Assembly: GCF_001411555.2 (NCBI RefSeq)
Contig: NC_049904.1
Location: 33,623,473 to 33,687,472, forward strand
From: Juglans regia
Lineage: Eukaryota; Streptophyta; Magnoliopsida; Fagales; Juglandaceae
Length of the DNA stretch: 64,000 bases
Direction of reading: 5' to 3'
Every line of letters begins with the position of its first letter. Within the stretch, counting starts at the first letter, position 1. This document shows positions 1 to 11,469 of this stretch, piece after piece. The notes under the pieces were generated by a model that was not told the origin of the DNA, made no database searches, and saw only the letters and a program-made list of their open reading frames with translations. The translations under genes and the position numbers were made by a program.

Positions 1-1099
1 GAAACGGAACTCACAGATTCAAGGCTTAGCAAAATCGGCATGTAGCGGAGACCACGAAGCTGTCCGTAATTCGATTCGTGAAAACACGGCGTCGCTTTTT
101 CCCCCTGTAAACTCGGGTGTCTTCTGAGATCTCTTTATTTACGCGTCGTTCTTTCTTCCTTCTTTTCGAAGTTCCCGGACACCATGGAGTATGAAGGAAA
201 AAAAATAAGTAAATAAAAAATCTCCAGAAAAAGGAAATTAAATAATTATTTAAATAATTATTTTCAATTTTTGGGTACTTTCACATCAAACCGAATAAAA
301 TATTAATTTACTTAAAAAAAAAAAATTTTCACACAAGTACTGACCAATAAATTTAAAGGGAAGAAGGATTGAATAAAAATAAATAAATTTGGTTCTCACT
401 CAAAAGAAAAAAAAAATTACCATTGCATCTGTATTATCATTTACATTGTGATAAAAATATCCTATAATTTATAAAGTCGATTTCCTTCTGTCGAGCGGTA
501 GAGTTTTGATGAGATCATCCTGCACCCAACCTCCCCCAGGGCCCAAGGAACTTTAGCTGGTAGGCATTGATTGGCCTGTACCCTTCCTATACAAGTGTAA
601 AGAGTCATTCACTTGAATCTTTCATGCTATATGTTTTTTGAACAGTCAAGATCATGCCTTAACCATATCATTGGCTAGCAAAAACAAGAGCAAAAATACT
701 TGACGGTATGATGCATAAAGAAATTATGGAACCAGTCACCTTCGAGATCAGGCAGTAAAATTTATGGTAATGATTAGATGACAAAATTAAAGATTTAAAA
801 TTTAAAAATATTTTGTGTTTAAATGATATTTGGAAAGAAAATATCTGAATATAAATTGTTACACAATCGAGGCCTAAGTCTCGGCACTGCCACTTGATTA
901 AGTATTTTCTTACGAAGGAATCGACTATACAGAATATTTTCCAGTATATTCATAGTTTTTTTCCCAAGTTTTGATTTACAATGAGGTAAAACCTCTGAAT
1001 GGAGTGGATCATGCTAGGTGTTTCCTACAATCTGAGAAGTAAAAAGCTCTACCAGTTGTGTGAATAGAAGAAAACTGATTTATTCCCTCCTACAAAAGG
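1..1099. other. Left edge, no gene model
   Basis: I see no supported coding gene here. The first 180 bases are more GC-rich than what follows and could be the 5' end of a neighbouring gene running left off the window, but there is no convincing reading frame. The remainder is AT-rich. The part nearest 1100 is probably the 3' UTR of the minus-strand gene that follows. Confidence 0.35.
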
Positions 1100-1327
1100 T
1101 CAAGGGGGATTTTTGGGTGCATTGCTTTTTGGTTGAGATTTAGAATCCTCTTTTTTCTCCATGACCTGTTGGATGCCTTCTTGATATCCTTCTATGAAGC
1201 TTTTGAGCGCATCTCTATAGGCAGAAGCTCTTGTCATATACACACGCTGCAAAGCAGGCCTTAATGTCTCCATTCCCCCTCTGGCAGCCACCGCTGTTAA
1301 TTTTTTCAAGCAATAAACGACAGTCAT
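1100..1327 (-). CDS. 75-aa downstream ORF of a two-ORF gene, unknown function
   Basis: This is a 75-residue basic protein with a complete start and stop. It has a hydrophobic and cationic N-terminus (MTVVYCLKKL), a helical-looking middle rich in alanine and arginine (about residues 12-55), and a Lys/Ser/Pro-rich tail. I do not recognise the family; size and composition would suit a small organelle protein, but that is inference. Its ATG at 1327-1325 overlaps the TGA (1326-1324) of the upstream ORF as ATGA, provided the strong splice acceptor at 1344/1343 is used. An in-frame TGA two codons before the ATG rules out extension upstream through that acceptor. A weaker acceptor inside this ORF (AG at 1295-1294) would instead fuse it in frame to the upstream ORF as one 164-aa protein. 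Transcript data are needed to choose between the two models. Confidence 0.55.
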   Translation of the reverse strand: MTVVYCLKKLTAVAARGGMETLRPALQRVYMTRASAYRDALKSFIEGYQEGIQQVMEKKEDSKSQPKSNAPKNPP

Positions 1328-2784
1328 GGTTCAACGCAATAAACTACAGATTGAAGAAGATCTATTACCAGAGTTGTGTCCAAAACTAACAATTTAAAGA
1401 ACAACAGAACCTTTGATGAAGAGAAAAACAGAGGGGGAAAGGGGTTTCTTCTTGGATTATGCTAATTGCTAATCACAGCAGAACAAACTGAACCAACATT
1501 TTTTTGGCAGTACCCCTACATATGCCTTCAACATTTTCTGCAACGAGAAGAAACATAGACAGGATGCAAAAAAGTACCTAATATGTGGATGTCACAATAT
1601 TTAATGTTGTCTGTGAACACTATAGAGAACGGCATTAGATATATTGTTATGTTGCCATACTGTGTCTACTTGCAGCAAATGTTTGGGTAGACAACTGAAC
1701 AGAATCTTACTCCATTAGTAGAAATAGGCTCACCATGTCCCACCCAACATTTTGCCATTCAATCATGAAAACAGATAAGAATATGTTCTGATGTTGCAAG
1801 CTTGATTTTTAGGTTTCAATCAATTTATTTCCTTCGCAAGTATACTTGAATACATGTATTTAGGAACAACAAACTAATGTCCCAATAGTATCGAAATGAC
1901 AAATTATATCCTTTTTTTTTATTGGCACCGGGCGTTTCAAAACAAAGTCCCAGCTAACCCCAAGGGTGCACAGACCCTCGACAAGGAGTTTTCCGCAAAT
2001 GCACATCAGGTAATTCAAGGGAAAGATCCCCTAGTCCGATGGCTCTTGGAAATTGTTTGCACCCGAGAGGATTTGAACATTAGAATTGGAGGGAGCATAC
2101 CACTAAGATCAAGGCGTTTACCACTTAAGCCAATCTCTAAGGGTTAAAAGTCCAAAAGCTTTTAGTTACAGGGCCTTTTTTTTTTTTACATGGATAAGGT
2201 CCTAAGGAGACAACCTCAATCCTTGGGAACTATGATACAGAGTTCACAAAGAACAACTGCCCTCTTTACATCCACAGATAACAAATTTGAAAGAATTTCC
2301 TCAAAATTTTCTAAAATCAAACCATGAGAAAGAAATTAATGAAATTATTACCTAAATCTTCCAACGTTGATGGTTCTTTTTCTTTTGTCTTACTTTTTGC
2401 TCCATCAGGCTTATCATCACTCTCTTCGTACTTCTTATAATCATTTGGCCGAAGATCCGGACCGATATCTCGTACCCAGCTCGCAGCATAAAGCCTACAA
2501 GCTTCCTTCAACACCTGCACAACCAAATAGGGGCATAAAGACATGCAGATATTTGTTTCAATGCATTTGCCTGGAAAAAGGTCAAATACAAGGGAACCAA
2601 ATTGTATTTTTGAGGAACAAAGAAGAATAATCATAGAGCGAGATACCAAGAATCGTTCCTGCCAGGTGAGTTTACGCCGTTTTTTAATATGGGGGGGATC
2701 TGGAAGCGACGAAGGGAAAGCGATTTCTTTGAGATCATAGCGAATGTAATCATAAAGTTTCTTGCCCACAACCTTCAGCTTCAT
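1324..2784 (-). CDS. 106-aa small basic protein, three exons (first ORF of two-ORF gene)
   Basis: Exons on the minus strand are 2784-2647 (46 codons, donor G|GTATCT), 2514-2352 (acceptor TTGTGCAG, donor TTTAG|GTAATA) and 1343-1324 (acceptor TCAATCTGTAG, ending in TGA). The lengths 138+163+20 sum to 321, so the frame closes exactly. The protein begins MKLKVVGKKLYDYIRYDLKE, has a proline and lysine stretch (SLPDPPHIKKRRKLTW, about 25-40), then a helix containing LKEACRLYAASWVRDIGPDL, and an acidic/lysine tail. The pattern reminds me of small plant mitochondrial proteins, possibly the mitoribosomal protein mS34, but that is recall only. The second intron (2351-1344) is about 1 kb and holds a SINE. 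The two N-terminal exons are well supported. The last seven codons depend on which 3' acceptor is used. Confidence 0.6.
1912..2143 (-). mobile_element. tRNA-derived SINE with poly(A) tail
   Basis: Read on the minus strand, the element has an RNA polymerase III A box (TGGCTTAAGTGG, 2132-2121) and a B box (GTTCAAATCC, 2078-2069) at tRNA-like spacing. About 150 bases of tRNA-unrelated body follow, ending at GGTGCCAAT and an A tract (plus-strand T run 1912-1920). Length of about 230 bp and this organisation are typical of plant SINEs. It lies in the second intron of the two-ORF gene, in the same orientation. I could not find clean target-site duplications. The open frame through it on the plus strand is not a gene. 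Confidence 0.7.
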
Positions 2785-3770
2785 TTCCTGGAATTCGAGT
2801 TACTGCTGCCTACAAATCTATATATTTTTACAAACCAATTAATAATCACTTCAAGAAAATGGGACCTTAAGCAAAACAAAAGGCGAGAGAGAGATAGAGA
2901 GATGTGAAACTCAAAAGAGAAGAAGCAGACCTGTGATGGCCACAGCGGAGGTAATATGTCAGTGCGAGTTCAGTCAGCACAAATTTCATAGAGTCAAGCC
3001 CTAAAGTCACAAAAGACCGTACCATTTCCTAGTACCTAGTACCCACGGGCCACAGTCCATGGGCTTGGGTTAGAGGCCACAATTTTACACCCGTGGCAAG
3101 GACAGACATAAGGAGTCTACAATTATAACCCGTGGCAGGGCTCGTAACCAACACAGAATATAATCTTATGCCTCAGGATTTTCACATGCAATATCATATC
3201 ATAACAGATTCCTGAGCACATATATATATATATATATCATATAATCAGATAAAAGTTTCAAACTTCATGTTCACATTTTATGCAGTAGAGAAACAAGGTA
3301 CAAAAATTTGCTCATGTCTACACCAGTAATGATAAAATGTCACGTTTAAATGTTCAGAAACAGAGACTAATGTAGAAAATAATCGAGACTGTTTTCATAA
3401 CAAAATATGCAAGTTTTTTACAAAATCGACCTCGTTCAGTTTAAGGCAAAGTCTACTATAGGAGCAACTGTTTACCTAACATTTGTAATATACTATCTAA
3501 GATTTGAACTTGAACAGTAGCGGTGTCCCAGCCTAATCCAGAAAATACTACCAATATATTAGAGGGAGCTGCTACAGATACACAGGGATCCCACACACTG
3601 ATGTGGCATAATGCCACATCAGCTTCTTTTCTTTCTTTTTTTTTTTTTTTTTCTTTACCAAAAAATGATCCGCCCAATACTCCCAGAGAAAAGACTGAAA
3701 GGTGAGGCACTGTACATGACATTTCATCTTCCTTGCCTCCATGCCTCCAGTCTTCCCTCCATTCATTTCA

Positions 3771-3797
3771 CAACTCTCTCTCTCTCTCTCTCTCTCC
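3771..3797 (+). repeat. (CT)n microsatellite
   Basis: An uninterrupted CT dinucleotide run lies within a pyrimidine-rich plus-strand stretch. Apart from this, 2785-4690 holds only the 5' flank of the minus-strand two-ORF gene and AT-rich DNA. I see no other gene there. Confidence 0.8.
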
Positions 3798-4696
3798 ATT
3801 CTGGTTTCCGTTGCTTAGTATGTTTTTTTCTTCTTTTTTCTTTTTCTTTTTTCTTGGTTCAGTCTAGTTTTTCAATGCAGACAAAAGGTTACATGGTTGG
3901 CATTCTGAGAAAAAATAGCAATCAAGTCCAAGGAATATAGATAAACTCAATCCACCTGCCAAGAAATGAGAAAACAAGGAACGTGTCCAAAGGAAAAAAA
4001 GAAGAAGCAATCAGTCCAACCAAAAGTCCTTCTATTATAAGTACCTTGTTTAACAGCAAACAGTCCAACCCAAAAAATAGAAGCAATCAGTCCAACCAAA
4101 AAAGTTCTATTCCACTCAGTGCCGACTGACTTAAACAAACCAAATCTTCCCAAACCAAACCAAGTTCTATTTCGAAAGCGTTTTTTCTCATCAATCAATG
4201 CTCTAGTTGATATGGGAAAAGAAATGCTACAAAACCCAGTATGCAATGAAGTAGCCAAAAGGACCTTGTTCCTATAAACGAGTTGAAAAAAGCTTGCCTG
4301 TGGGTAGACAAAACAATGATGTACAACAGTTCTACCGTTCCTTTTTCCATTCTCTTCATATTAATTAATACTGCGTGTAAATAGTAGATGGCCAAACTTA
4401 TCATCACTAGCCTTTTAACATGTGAACAAAACGATGATGTACAACAATATCAACAAGGGAACCACAAAAAGACACAAGCCTTTTAACACACAAATTCAAC
4501 ATGTGAACCACACAATATCAAGCAAAACTCGAGGTATCTTGGATACGGCTTTCTAGCTCAGAGACACGTGAAGCCTTTAACAAACAAATTACAAAGTTCA
4601 AGGTGATTTCAAGTTCTAGAAAATAAATTACTTGTGGAAAGAACTGGATTCAAGTACAGACAATTTCCACTACATACCCATCAATCAGTCTACCAA

Positions 4697-4840
4697 CATT
4701 TTTTTTTTTTTTTATAAGTAATCGATATTATATAAATAGAGATAGGCAAAACCCAAGTAACAAGATGATATACAAGAGATAAGACCTATCTAGGTCGAAG
4801 TAAGGTAAACTAGAAAGTCATGAAAAGTCTAGCAACATTC
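4697..4840 (-). mobile_element. 3' tail of an L1-type LINE
   Basis: A plus-strand poly(T) run is followed by a segment matching, with changes, the end of the larger LINE fragment at 11.47 kb. Both contain the reverse complement of a 3' UTR with a ...TATACCATCTTGT/ATATCATCTTGT... stretch running into ...GATTACTTA plus poly(A). This is a severely 5'-truncated insertion on the minus strand. Confidence 0.55.
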
Positions 4841-4984
4841 AACAGGGATCCAAGTTCCACCACAAAATTCTCGGCCCCCTTCTCACTTTTCTCAACATCC
4901 ACATCCCAGTTAAACTTTTCATGCATCAAAAATTGATTTAAAATGCATTGCACAACTCAACATCACATACCGTAATTTGGGGTT

Positions 4985-5240
4985 GTGGGCGACGGTACTG
5001 GGTGGTGGAGAAGGCGGATTCCGTGCGTTTTCCGCACTGGGAGGGTCATGATCTTCGGCGGCGGTGAGGAGAGTGGCGGAAAGTGGCGGCACTGGGAGGG
5101 TCACGATCGTCGGCTGGCAGAGAGGAGAGTGGCGGAGGAGGGGCTTCCGTGCGTTGTCGGCGGAGGAGAGTCACGATCGTCGGCGGCGCTGAGGAGAGTG
5201 GCCTTCGTAAGGGTAAGGGGAGAGGCACGGGAGGAGGGGA
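4985..5240. repeat. GC-rich imperfect tandem repeats
   Basis: Three degenerate copies of a 56-70 bp unit each contain GTCA(T/C)GATC(T/G)TCGGC followed by GAGGAGAGTGGC (near 5045, 5101 and 5171), in otherwise AT-rich DNA. Long open frames on both strands are by-products of the GC content. It may be decayed 5' UTR or captured sequence; no function is recognised. Confidence 0.55.
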
Positions 5241-5393
5241 GAAAAAAGGAAGAAAAAAAAAGTGAATAAAGAAAGAGACGTCGGGGTCCCGGGGAAAAGG
5301 GGGAAAAGGTATACACGTGGCACCGAGTCTGTGTGTTCTACAATGTTTCCGTATTCAATCTCATACCAAGTTACCAACACAACATCATTTTAA

Positions 5394-6008
5394 GAGCACT
5401 TTTAATGAATCTTTTATCTTATTTTTAAAAATATTTCATTAAATTTTTTTATATTAATTTTTACAATATATCATATATCAATTTATTTTTTTATATTATT
5501 TAAATATTATATTTTTTAATATTTTTTTATTCATTTCAAATATTTTATCTAACTATCAATAATATCTTCAAATCTTTTGATATTTATAATATCTCTCTAT
5601 ATACAATATCATATAATTATATTTTATTTTAAATTAATCAAAATTTATAAATTAAATCAAAATATAAATTAATTTAAAAAATAAAAAGAATAAATTATAT
5701 AATGAAAAGAAGAGATTCATTCAATTTCAAATTTTTTCTTGCACCCAACATAAAAGAAAGTGTGGAAATAAGAGAGATGATCAAATAAAAATAAATGACT
5801 TTTGAAGAAATAGAAAAAACCAAACAGCTTGAGAAAGAAACTAATTTAAATAGGTTACAAAAATAATAGTTCTCTCCATATCTAGCATGCTACTATAGTA
5901 AAATGTAAAATAAATGATAAAATACAAGATCTATTGTATGACACTTTTAACGGAATTTTTTTTATATTTTTAAAAAATATATATTATAGAACATCCATTA
6001 AAGTGCTC
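5394..6008. mobile_element. PIF/Harbinger-type MITE, TAA target duplication
   Basis: The ends are inverted repeats (GAGCACTTTTAATG at the left, complement of CATTAAAGTGCTC at the right). They are flanked by TAA on both sides (5391-5393 and 6009-6011). The 615-bp interior is AT-rich with no coding capacity. Three-base TWA duplications and short TIRs are the hallmark of the PIF/Harbinger (Tourist) group. Confidence 0.65.
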
Positions 6009-6059
6009 TAAGAAATAAAATTTTAAAACCCGAGAATAGCTCAATATGAGCCCATAATC

Positions 6060-6960
6060 AGCCCATCAACCAAAGTAATCCAACATGGTGCCTCGGGTTT
6101 ATAATGACCCGGGCCCAGTGCCCAAAACTCGCTTCTCCACCAATAAAGTAGCCCAAATTCCATGGATTCGCTTAAAGTTCACCGCAATGAATATTACTAT
6201 TTACAAACTTACTCCCGCCACATCGGGACGCCAACCCACGATTTACGTCCATCCACTCACGGATTCACAAATAGGGGACCCTTCGAACACCAACCAACTA
6301 TGAAATCACTCGATCTAGAAATTTCCAGCATACAAATAGAAACAACCCAACTTCCAGTAGGCACCAAACGTACAATTCACCGAAATTACAGTGCAATTAC
6401 AAGGCTAACGCTGGATGCTACCTTACCCAAAACTCGTTGCGGTGGATCCGTCGAATTCGAGAGCGAGGTTGTATTGTCTAGGAACTTCGAGGTGCACTGT
6501 AACATTGAAAACGAGGTTACAACCGAGTTTGAGATGGTGAGGGACCACACGGAGAGAGAGAGAGAGCAATTCGTATGGGGTGAGCCAGAATCAGATGGAG
6601 AGAGAGGGAGAAAATCCGAGACATACCTTGGTGGCATGGCGGTGCGTTGTCTCTAGCGGCCTTAGTTGGTCACCCAGGGAACTAATACCGGAAACAGAGA
6701 GTTAGAGAGAGAGAGAGAGATAGCGCGAGAGTGATGGGCGGAGGGTTTACTGGCGTCGACAAACTAGGAGAGGGAGGCAGAGGGGAGAGAGACGGAGTGT
6801 GTCGAGTTCGGTGGAGGTTTAAGGGGAAAAGTGAAAAGTGAAAACCCGTTTTTGGCCGAAAAACGGTGCGCTTCGTACCCTCTCCCTTTTTTTTAAAAAA
6901 AAAAATGCCGACAGTGGGCCGAGTTTCTCTTCTTGGGTTTGGGCCGGGTATTACAAAAAT
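6060..6960. other. Moderately GC-rich non-coding segment with GA repeats
   Basis: This segment contains a 164-codon open frame on the plus strand (6162-6656) and several GA runs (6550-6570, 6700-6720). Codon content is not protein-like and no family is recognised. It resembles decayed LTR or 5' UTR-type sequence, but I cannot define borders. Confidence 0.3.
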
Positions 6961-7040
6961 AAACATATAATTTGCAAATTTCCCTACGTACATATAAAAA
7001 AGTTTGGGGACCATTTGAAATAAAAAAATTCTAAACATAA

Positions 7041-7195
7041 ACCTTATATTCAATACATCTATTTAAAAATATATTATTTGATTTTTTTATCTTATTGAAA
7101 TTATTTTTGATATTCAATACATCTATTGAAATTATTTTTATTATGTAGATAAAAAAATAAAATAATATATTTTTAAATAGATGTATAAGATATAA
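7041..7195. repeat. Fold-back repeat (MITE-like)
   Basis: A left arm at about 7052-7092 (ACATCTATTTAAAAATATAT...) is repeated inverted at about 7146-7186, separated by about 55 bases. The transcript would form a long AT-rich hairpin. It lies about 300 bp upstream of the TLDc gene start. Confidence 0.55.
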
Positions 7196-7482
7196 GATTT
7201 ATGATAAGTATTATTATTGAAATAACGTAATTTAAAAATATGTTATTTTATTTTTTAATTCACATAATAAAAATAATTTCAAATATATTTATAAATAAAA
7301 TAAGATAAAAATAGAAAATAACTTATTTTTAAATATATGTGGGTTTTAAATAGCACTGCTTTTGAAATAACGCAAAACACAAGGACAAAATCAGAGAGCT
7401 CTACAAGAAACCAAACAAAATTCTATATATATCCCGGAGACACAGAGGAAACCGGTTCAAAGATCAATCATCAAAGCAAGCA

Positions 7483-7532
7483 ATGGGCAATGCTCAGTCA
7501 CCTCCTGCGGATCCCCGCTTCGCTTCTGCCTC

Positions 7533-7568
<36 letters not shown>

Positions 7569-10500
7569 CACATATTTATAATTTTATACATATATATATT
7601 TATCTAGTTTTAACTGATTTCGTTGATTAATTGTAGAGCTTTCACCAAAAATGAACTCGAAGACCTCAGATCCTTGTTCCTGTCTCTGGCTGCCCAATCA
7701 CAGAGCAATGGCCATTTCATCTCTCCCTCTGTTTTCAAGGTCCGCTTTCTACACTTGCTCCTTCGCTTTCCTCGATTCTATTCTCAAATTATTCCCTTCT
7801 CTCGAGCATTCCTGATTGAATTTGTTGCTCATTCTCTCTCAGAGGTATTTCGGACATTGTGATCCTCTGGGTGACCGAATGTTCGATTTAGTCTCCCAGC
7901 AACGCAAGGATCAACGCCTCACCTTTCATGATCTCGTTATTGCGAAAGTAAGTTCCATTTTGAAGTCTTGAAGGACAATTGTGAATTTCCATTCTCTTTC
8001 AAGTGCGGAAAAACTTAGTCATCTAATTATCTCTACCAAAGTAAATTGCAAATGACCACCTCAAGACCAAAGTGAAATTGCTTCCATTAGCAATCAACCT
8101 TATAATACAGCCCCTTGCCGTTCCAATTACTCTCAAATTAACAGCGCGTAAACGTCGGTGATTGGATATTGCATTGTGTTTGTGGATGTATTGAGGCTTG
8201 TATGGCTTAATGTGTATTGTAGGCGACTTATGAGAAAGGATCGAAAGATGAGATTGAAGAGTTCATTTACCTTTTAGTAGACGTATCAGGCGATGGCATT
8301 TTGGGGAGGTAGAGTTTTCTACATGTTTGGTACTTCTAGGTTCAGTTTCTTTACTCAGATTAAATTTGCCTTGTACTTGACAGTTAAATTATAGCTGACG
8401 GCGCAAACTATCAAAAGTTAGTAGTTTAGGGTGTTAATTTGCTAATTTTATTCGTTTAGGGCGCGGATTGAGAAAAAAGGGGGTAAATAGGGGATGCAAA
8501 ATGTAATTTTCCCATACATTTATATAAGCACTAGATAAATGGGGGCGTAATGCTATGAAACTTTTAGATGGCTGCTTTGTGCACTTCAGTTTTTGGGTCT
8601 GTGTTGATGTGTATCATTTTGGGACAGGTCTGATCTGAAATCTGTTTTAAGTGCAATGTTTGAGACTATATTCTCCGAGAAAGATACTGAACTTGGATCG
8701 AGTTCACATAAGGACATTGCAGATATATTTCTTAAGGCTGCAACATTTTCAAAGCATGTTGATGGAAGTGCTGAAAAGAGTATGTCTTTTGAAGATTTCA
8801 GAAATTGGTGTACTCTTCTCCCATCTGTCAGGAAGTTCCTTGGAAGTTTGTTGATGCCACCTGATCCAGGTTTTCTGCTTATCTTTAGACATTTATCTTT
8901 TTTATTGCCATTTCTTCTAGTTTTAATGTTTCGTTATATAGCACAGTCCATATATTCATGTGGTGGACCGGAACTTCTTAAATTTGATTTAGCAAAAATT
9001 ATGAGTTGTTTGTTGTTTTGGAGAAACACGTTACAAATTGCTAAAACCATGTTTGAAGAAATCATCTCCCCACCCCACCCCCCCAACAACACTTTGTCAA
9101 TTGTTAATCAAATACTTGTGTCACAAAAATTGTTGGATCTAATAATATATAGTTCTGTATATTTCAGATCCTGGATTAGTGTAGGAGAATATATACTAAA
9201 ACCTCATGACTCCTTTCTTTTGAAATCTCAGAAAAGCTTATTTTCCACCCTTTTGTGGTGTAGGGAAACTGGGGTCTCAAGTTCCTTGTCTACTGCATCA
9301 GGAGAGTGTTGATCCTAACACGATGCTTTTGAGGAAGGAATATGCTTGGCATATAGGAGGCGCCCTTTCGCAGCCAGAGCTGGAGGAATGGGAACTTTTA
9401 TACCATAGTGCTTACAATGGCCAAAGTTTCAACACATTCCTGGGCAACATATCGTGAGTGACATATTTTTCTCATTCAATTAGACAATAACTATGTGGAT
9501 CTTATTAAATTTATCTTATTGGATTAGCCGATACCAAATTATATTCCTACATCTTGTGAGCTGAGTTTGTTTTTCACTCTTTGAGGTCAGTTTTGTTTTG
9601 AGTCCAAAATTTGGTGTCTGAGGTGCATTGTATACTTCTTTCAGAACAATAAACTATGTAGCATAAATTCTTCACCAGCTGGCCATCTCTCTGCCAAGCT
9701 TTTCTCTTAATTTTGCTTGCTTAGCTTGTGAGGATCAGCTGCTGCTGCTGCTTTTATCTTTAGGGTTGGCATCACGTCTTCTCTTGTACATGATGATGCT
9801 AATTTTGGTCCGATTACAATTGCAATAATTGAAGAAATATGCTCCAAACATGGTCTTTCTCATGTGCTGTATACTGAACAAGCAAAAAATATATATAAAC
9901 TACATGAAGAAAAATAATTAGGGTGGGGAATTCATATGTTCTGCACCAACACTCGGGTTGGATTTTGATGTTGACCATTTGAGAAGTCATGGGAACCTGT
10001 TGTGATGGCTTTATAAAGGCCAAGAAAACATCATCAACCTTTATATCAATAGCAAGGAGGCTATCATGCTTGTCCTCCCATTCAGGCTGATTCTCAACAC
10101 CAAGCATGCTTAAATGAGGCAACTGTTATCCCATGAGATGTTCTCAAAGTTGGTGTCAACACCTATCCATCAAGTAAAGAGCTATTTATTAATAAAGATA
10201 CTGATGTCGTACTACTGTGTGTTGGAAATCCAAATGCTAAATGTTCTCTTTTTGTTTCAGTTTCTTGGTTGCTGCTCTATTTTTTAAGTGGGAGTTGAAA
10301 GGGTAATTTTTCAATTGAACTGCAGAAATGATGATGGCCCAACTGTGTTGATTATTATGGATAAAGAGGGCCACATATATGGAGGTTATGCTTCTAAGCG
10401 TTGGGAGAGGCATGGTGATTTCTATGGAGACATGAAGTCTTTTCTTTTTCAGCTTTATCCAAAGGCATCCACATTCAGGCCCACTGGAGCAAACAATAAT

Positions 10501-11013
10501 ATACAGTGGGTAAGTTTCTTTGGGCCTTTTTTTTCTTTCAAAATGATTATTGTTGGAGGAGTGCTTTAATGTGTTAAATGATTGGGTGACAACATGAGTT
10601 GCATTACATGTGACACAGAAAGCAAATGTATCTCAGAAGTTGCTTTGGATCTAGTTGTTTCCATAATCAAATAATACTCTTTAAGGTCTTGAGTGTCCAC
10701 GTATCTGCAGTGTGCTGTGAATTTCAGTTCAGAGGACATCCCAAATGGCATTGGTTTTGGGGGACGAGTGAATCACTTCGGTCTCTTTCTCTCTGCAACC
10801 TTCGATCAGGGGCATACATTTAACTGTACCACATTTGGTAGTCCTTGCCTTTCTAAGACCAGTCAAATATGCCCAGAAGTGATAGAATGCTGGAGGGTTG
10901 TCCCAAAAGGTGCACAGAGAAGGCATGATGCTGTCAAAGGTACTGTATTAGAAAGGTTTAAGGAAGATCGCCATATGCTCAACATGGTTGGGCTTGCAAA
11001 TTCTAGCGAGTGA
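7483..11013 (+). CDS. TLDc-domain protein, MEAK7-like
   Basis: Eight exons join in frame to 421 aa: 7483-7535, 7637-7739, 7843-7947, 8223-8308, 8628-8869, 9264-9453, 10326-10509 and 10711-11013 (TGA). Every intron is GT..AG. The N-terminus MGNAQS fits an N-myristoylation signal (Gly2, Ser6). Residues 107-118 (DVSGDGILGRSD) form an EF-hand-like loop with Asp at positions 1, 5 and 12. The TLDc domain spans about 220-385, including LEEWELLYHSAYNGQSF, the GYAS(K)RWE segment, FGLFLSATFDQG and EVIECW. TLDc proteins are linked to oxidative-stress protection and V-ATPase binding, and the animal homologue MEAK7 is a myristoylated lysosomal mTOR partner. The plant role is not established, so function here is inference from family. 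A pyrimidine repeat lies just after the first donor. The 872-bp intron 6 is the longest. Confidence 0.93.
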
Positions 11014-11469
11014 TCTATCTGATTATGCATCTTCTAGCTGGCTTCTATAATCAGAGATAAAATATCATCTAGGATTTGTATTTGAAATCTTTCTTTCAAT
11101 GTCATAATATTTCCCGTTTCTAATGTTATTGCTCTAGAAAAGCTTGTCGCACATATTTGGCAGATCTGTAAATACTTTTACGTACAATTGAAGATTCTGT
11201 TCAGAAGACGCTGTAGAGTTCATGCCTCTTGAATAGATTTTGGGGTACTATCGGGAAGACTCGAAGTGCCTGCTGCACCCTGTGCATTTGATCCTAGGCC
11301 TTCAAACTGTGCCTAAAATGTTCAATTTTTTGTGCCAACTCACAGCGCATCAGATGACCAGTGCTTTCCACCGCAAATATGAAAGGTATTATGATTGCAG
11401 CATCTTTGTATTGCTTATTAAAAAAAATAATGATTGCAACATCTTTCTAGAGAGATTTAATCCTTGATT

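Noticed and set aside
1896..2147. 83-codon plus-strand ORF
   Set aside because: It lies across the SINE on the opposite strand; its protein is a translation of the tRNA-like region.
6162..6656. 164-codon ORF
   Set aside because: No domain, no splice context, unlikely residue composition; left as an unclassified segment.
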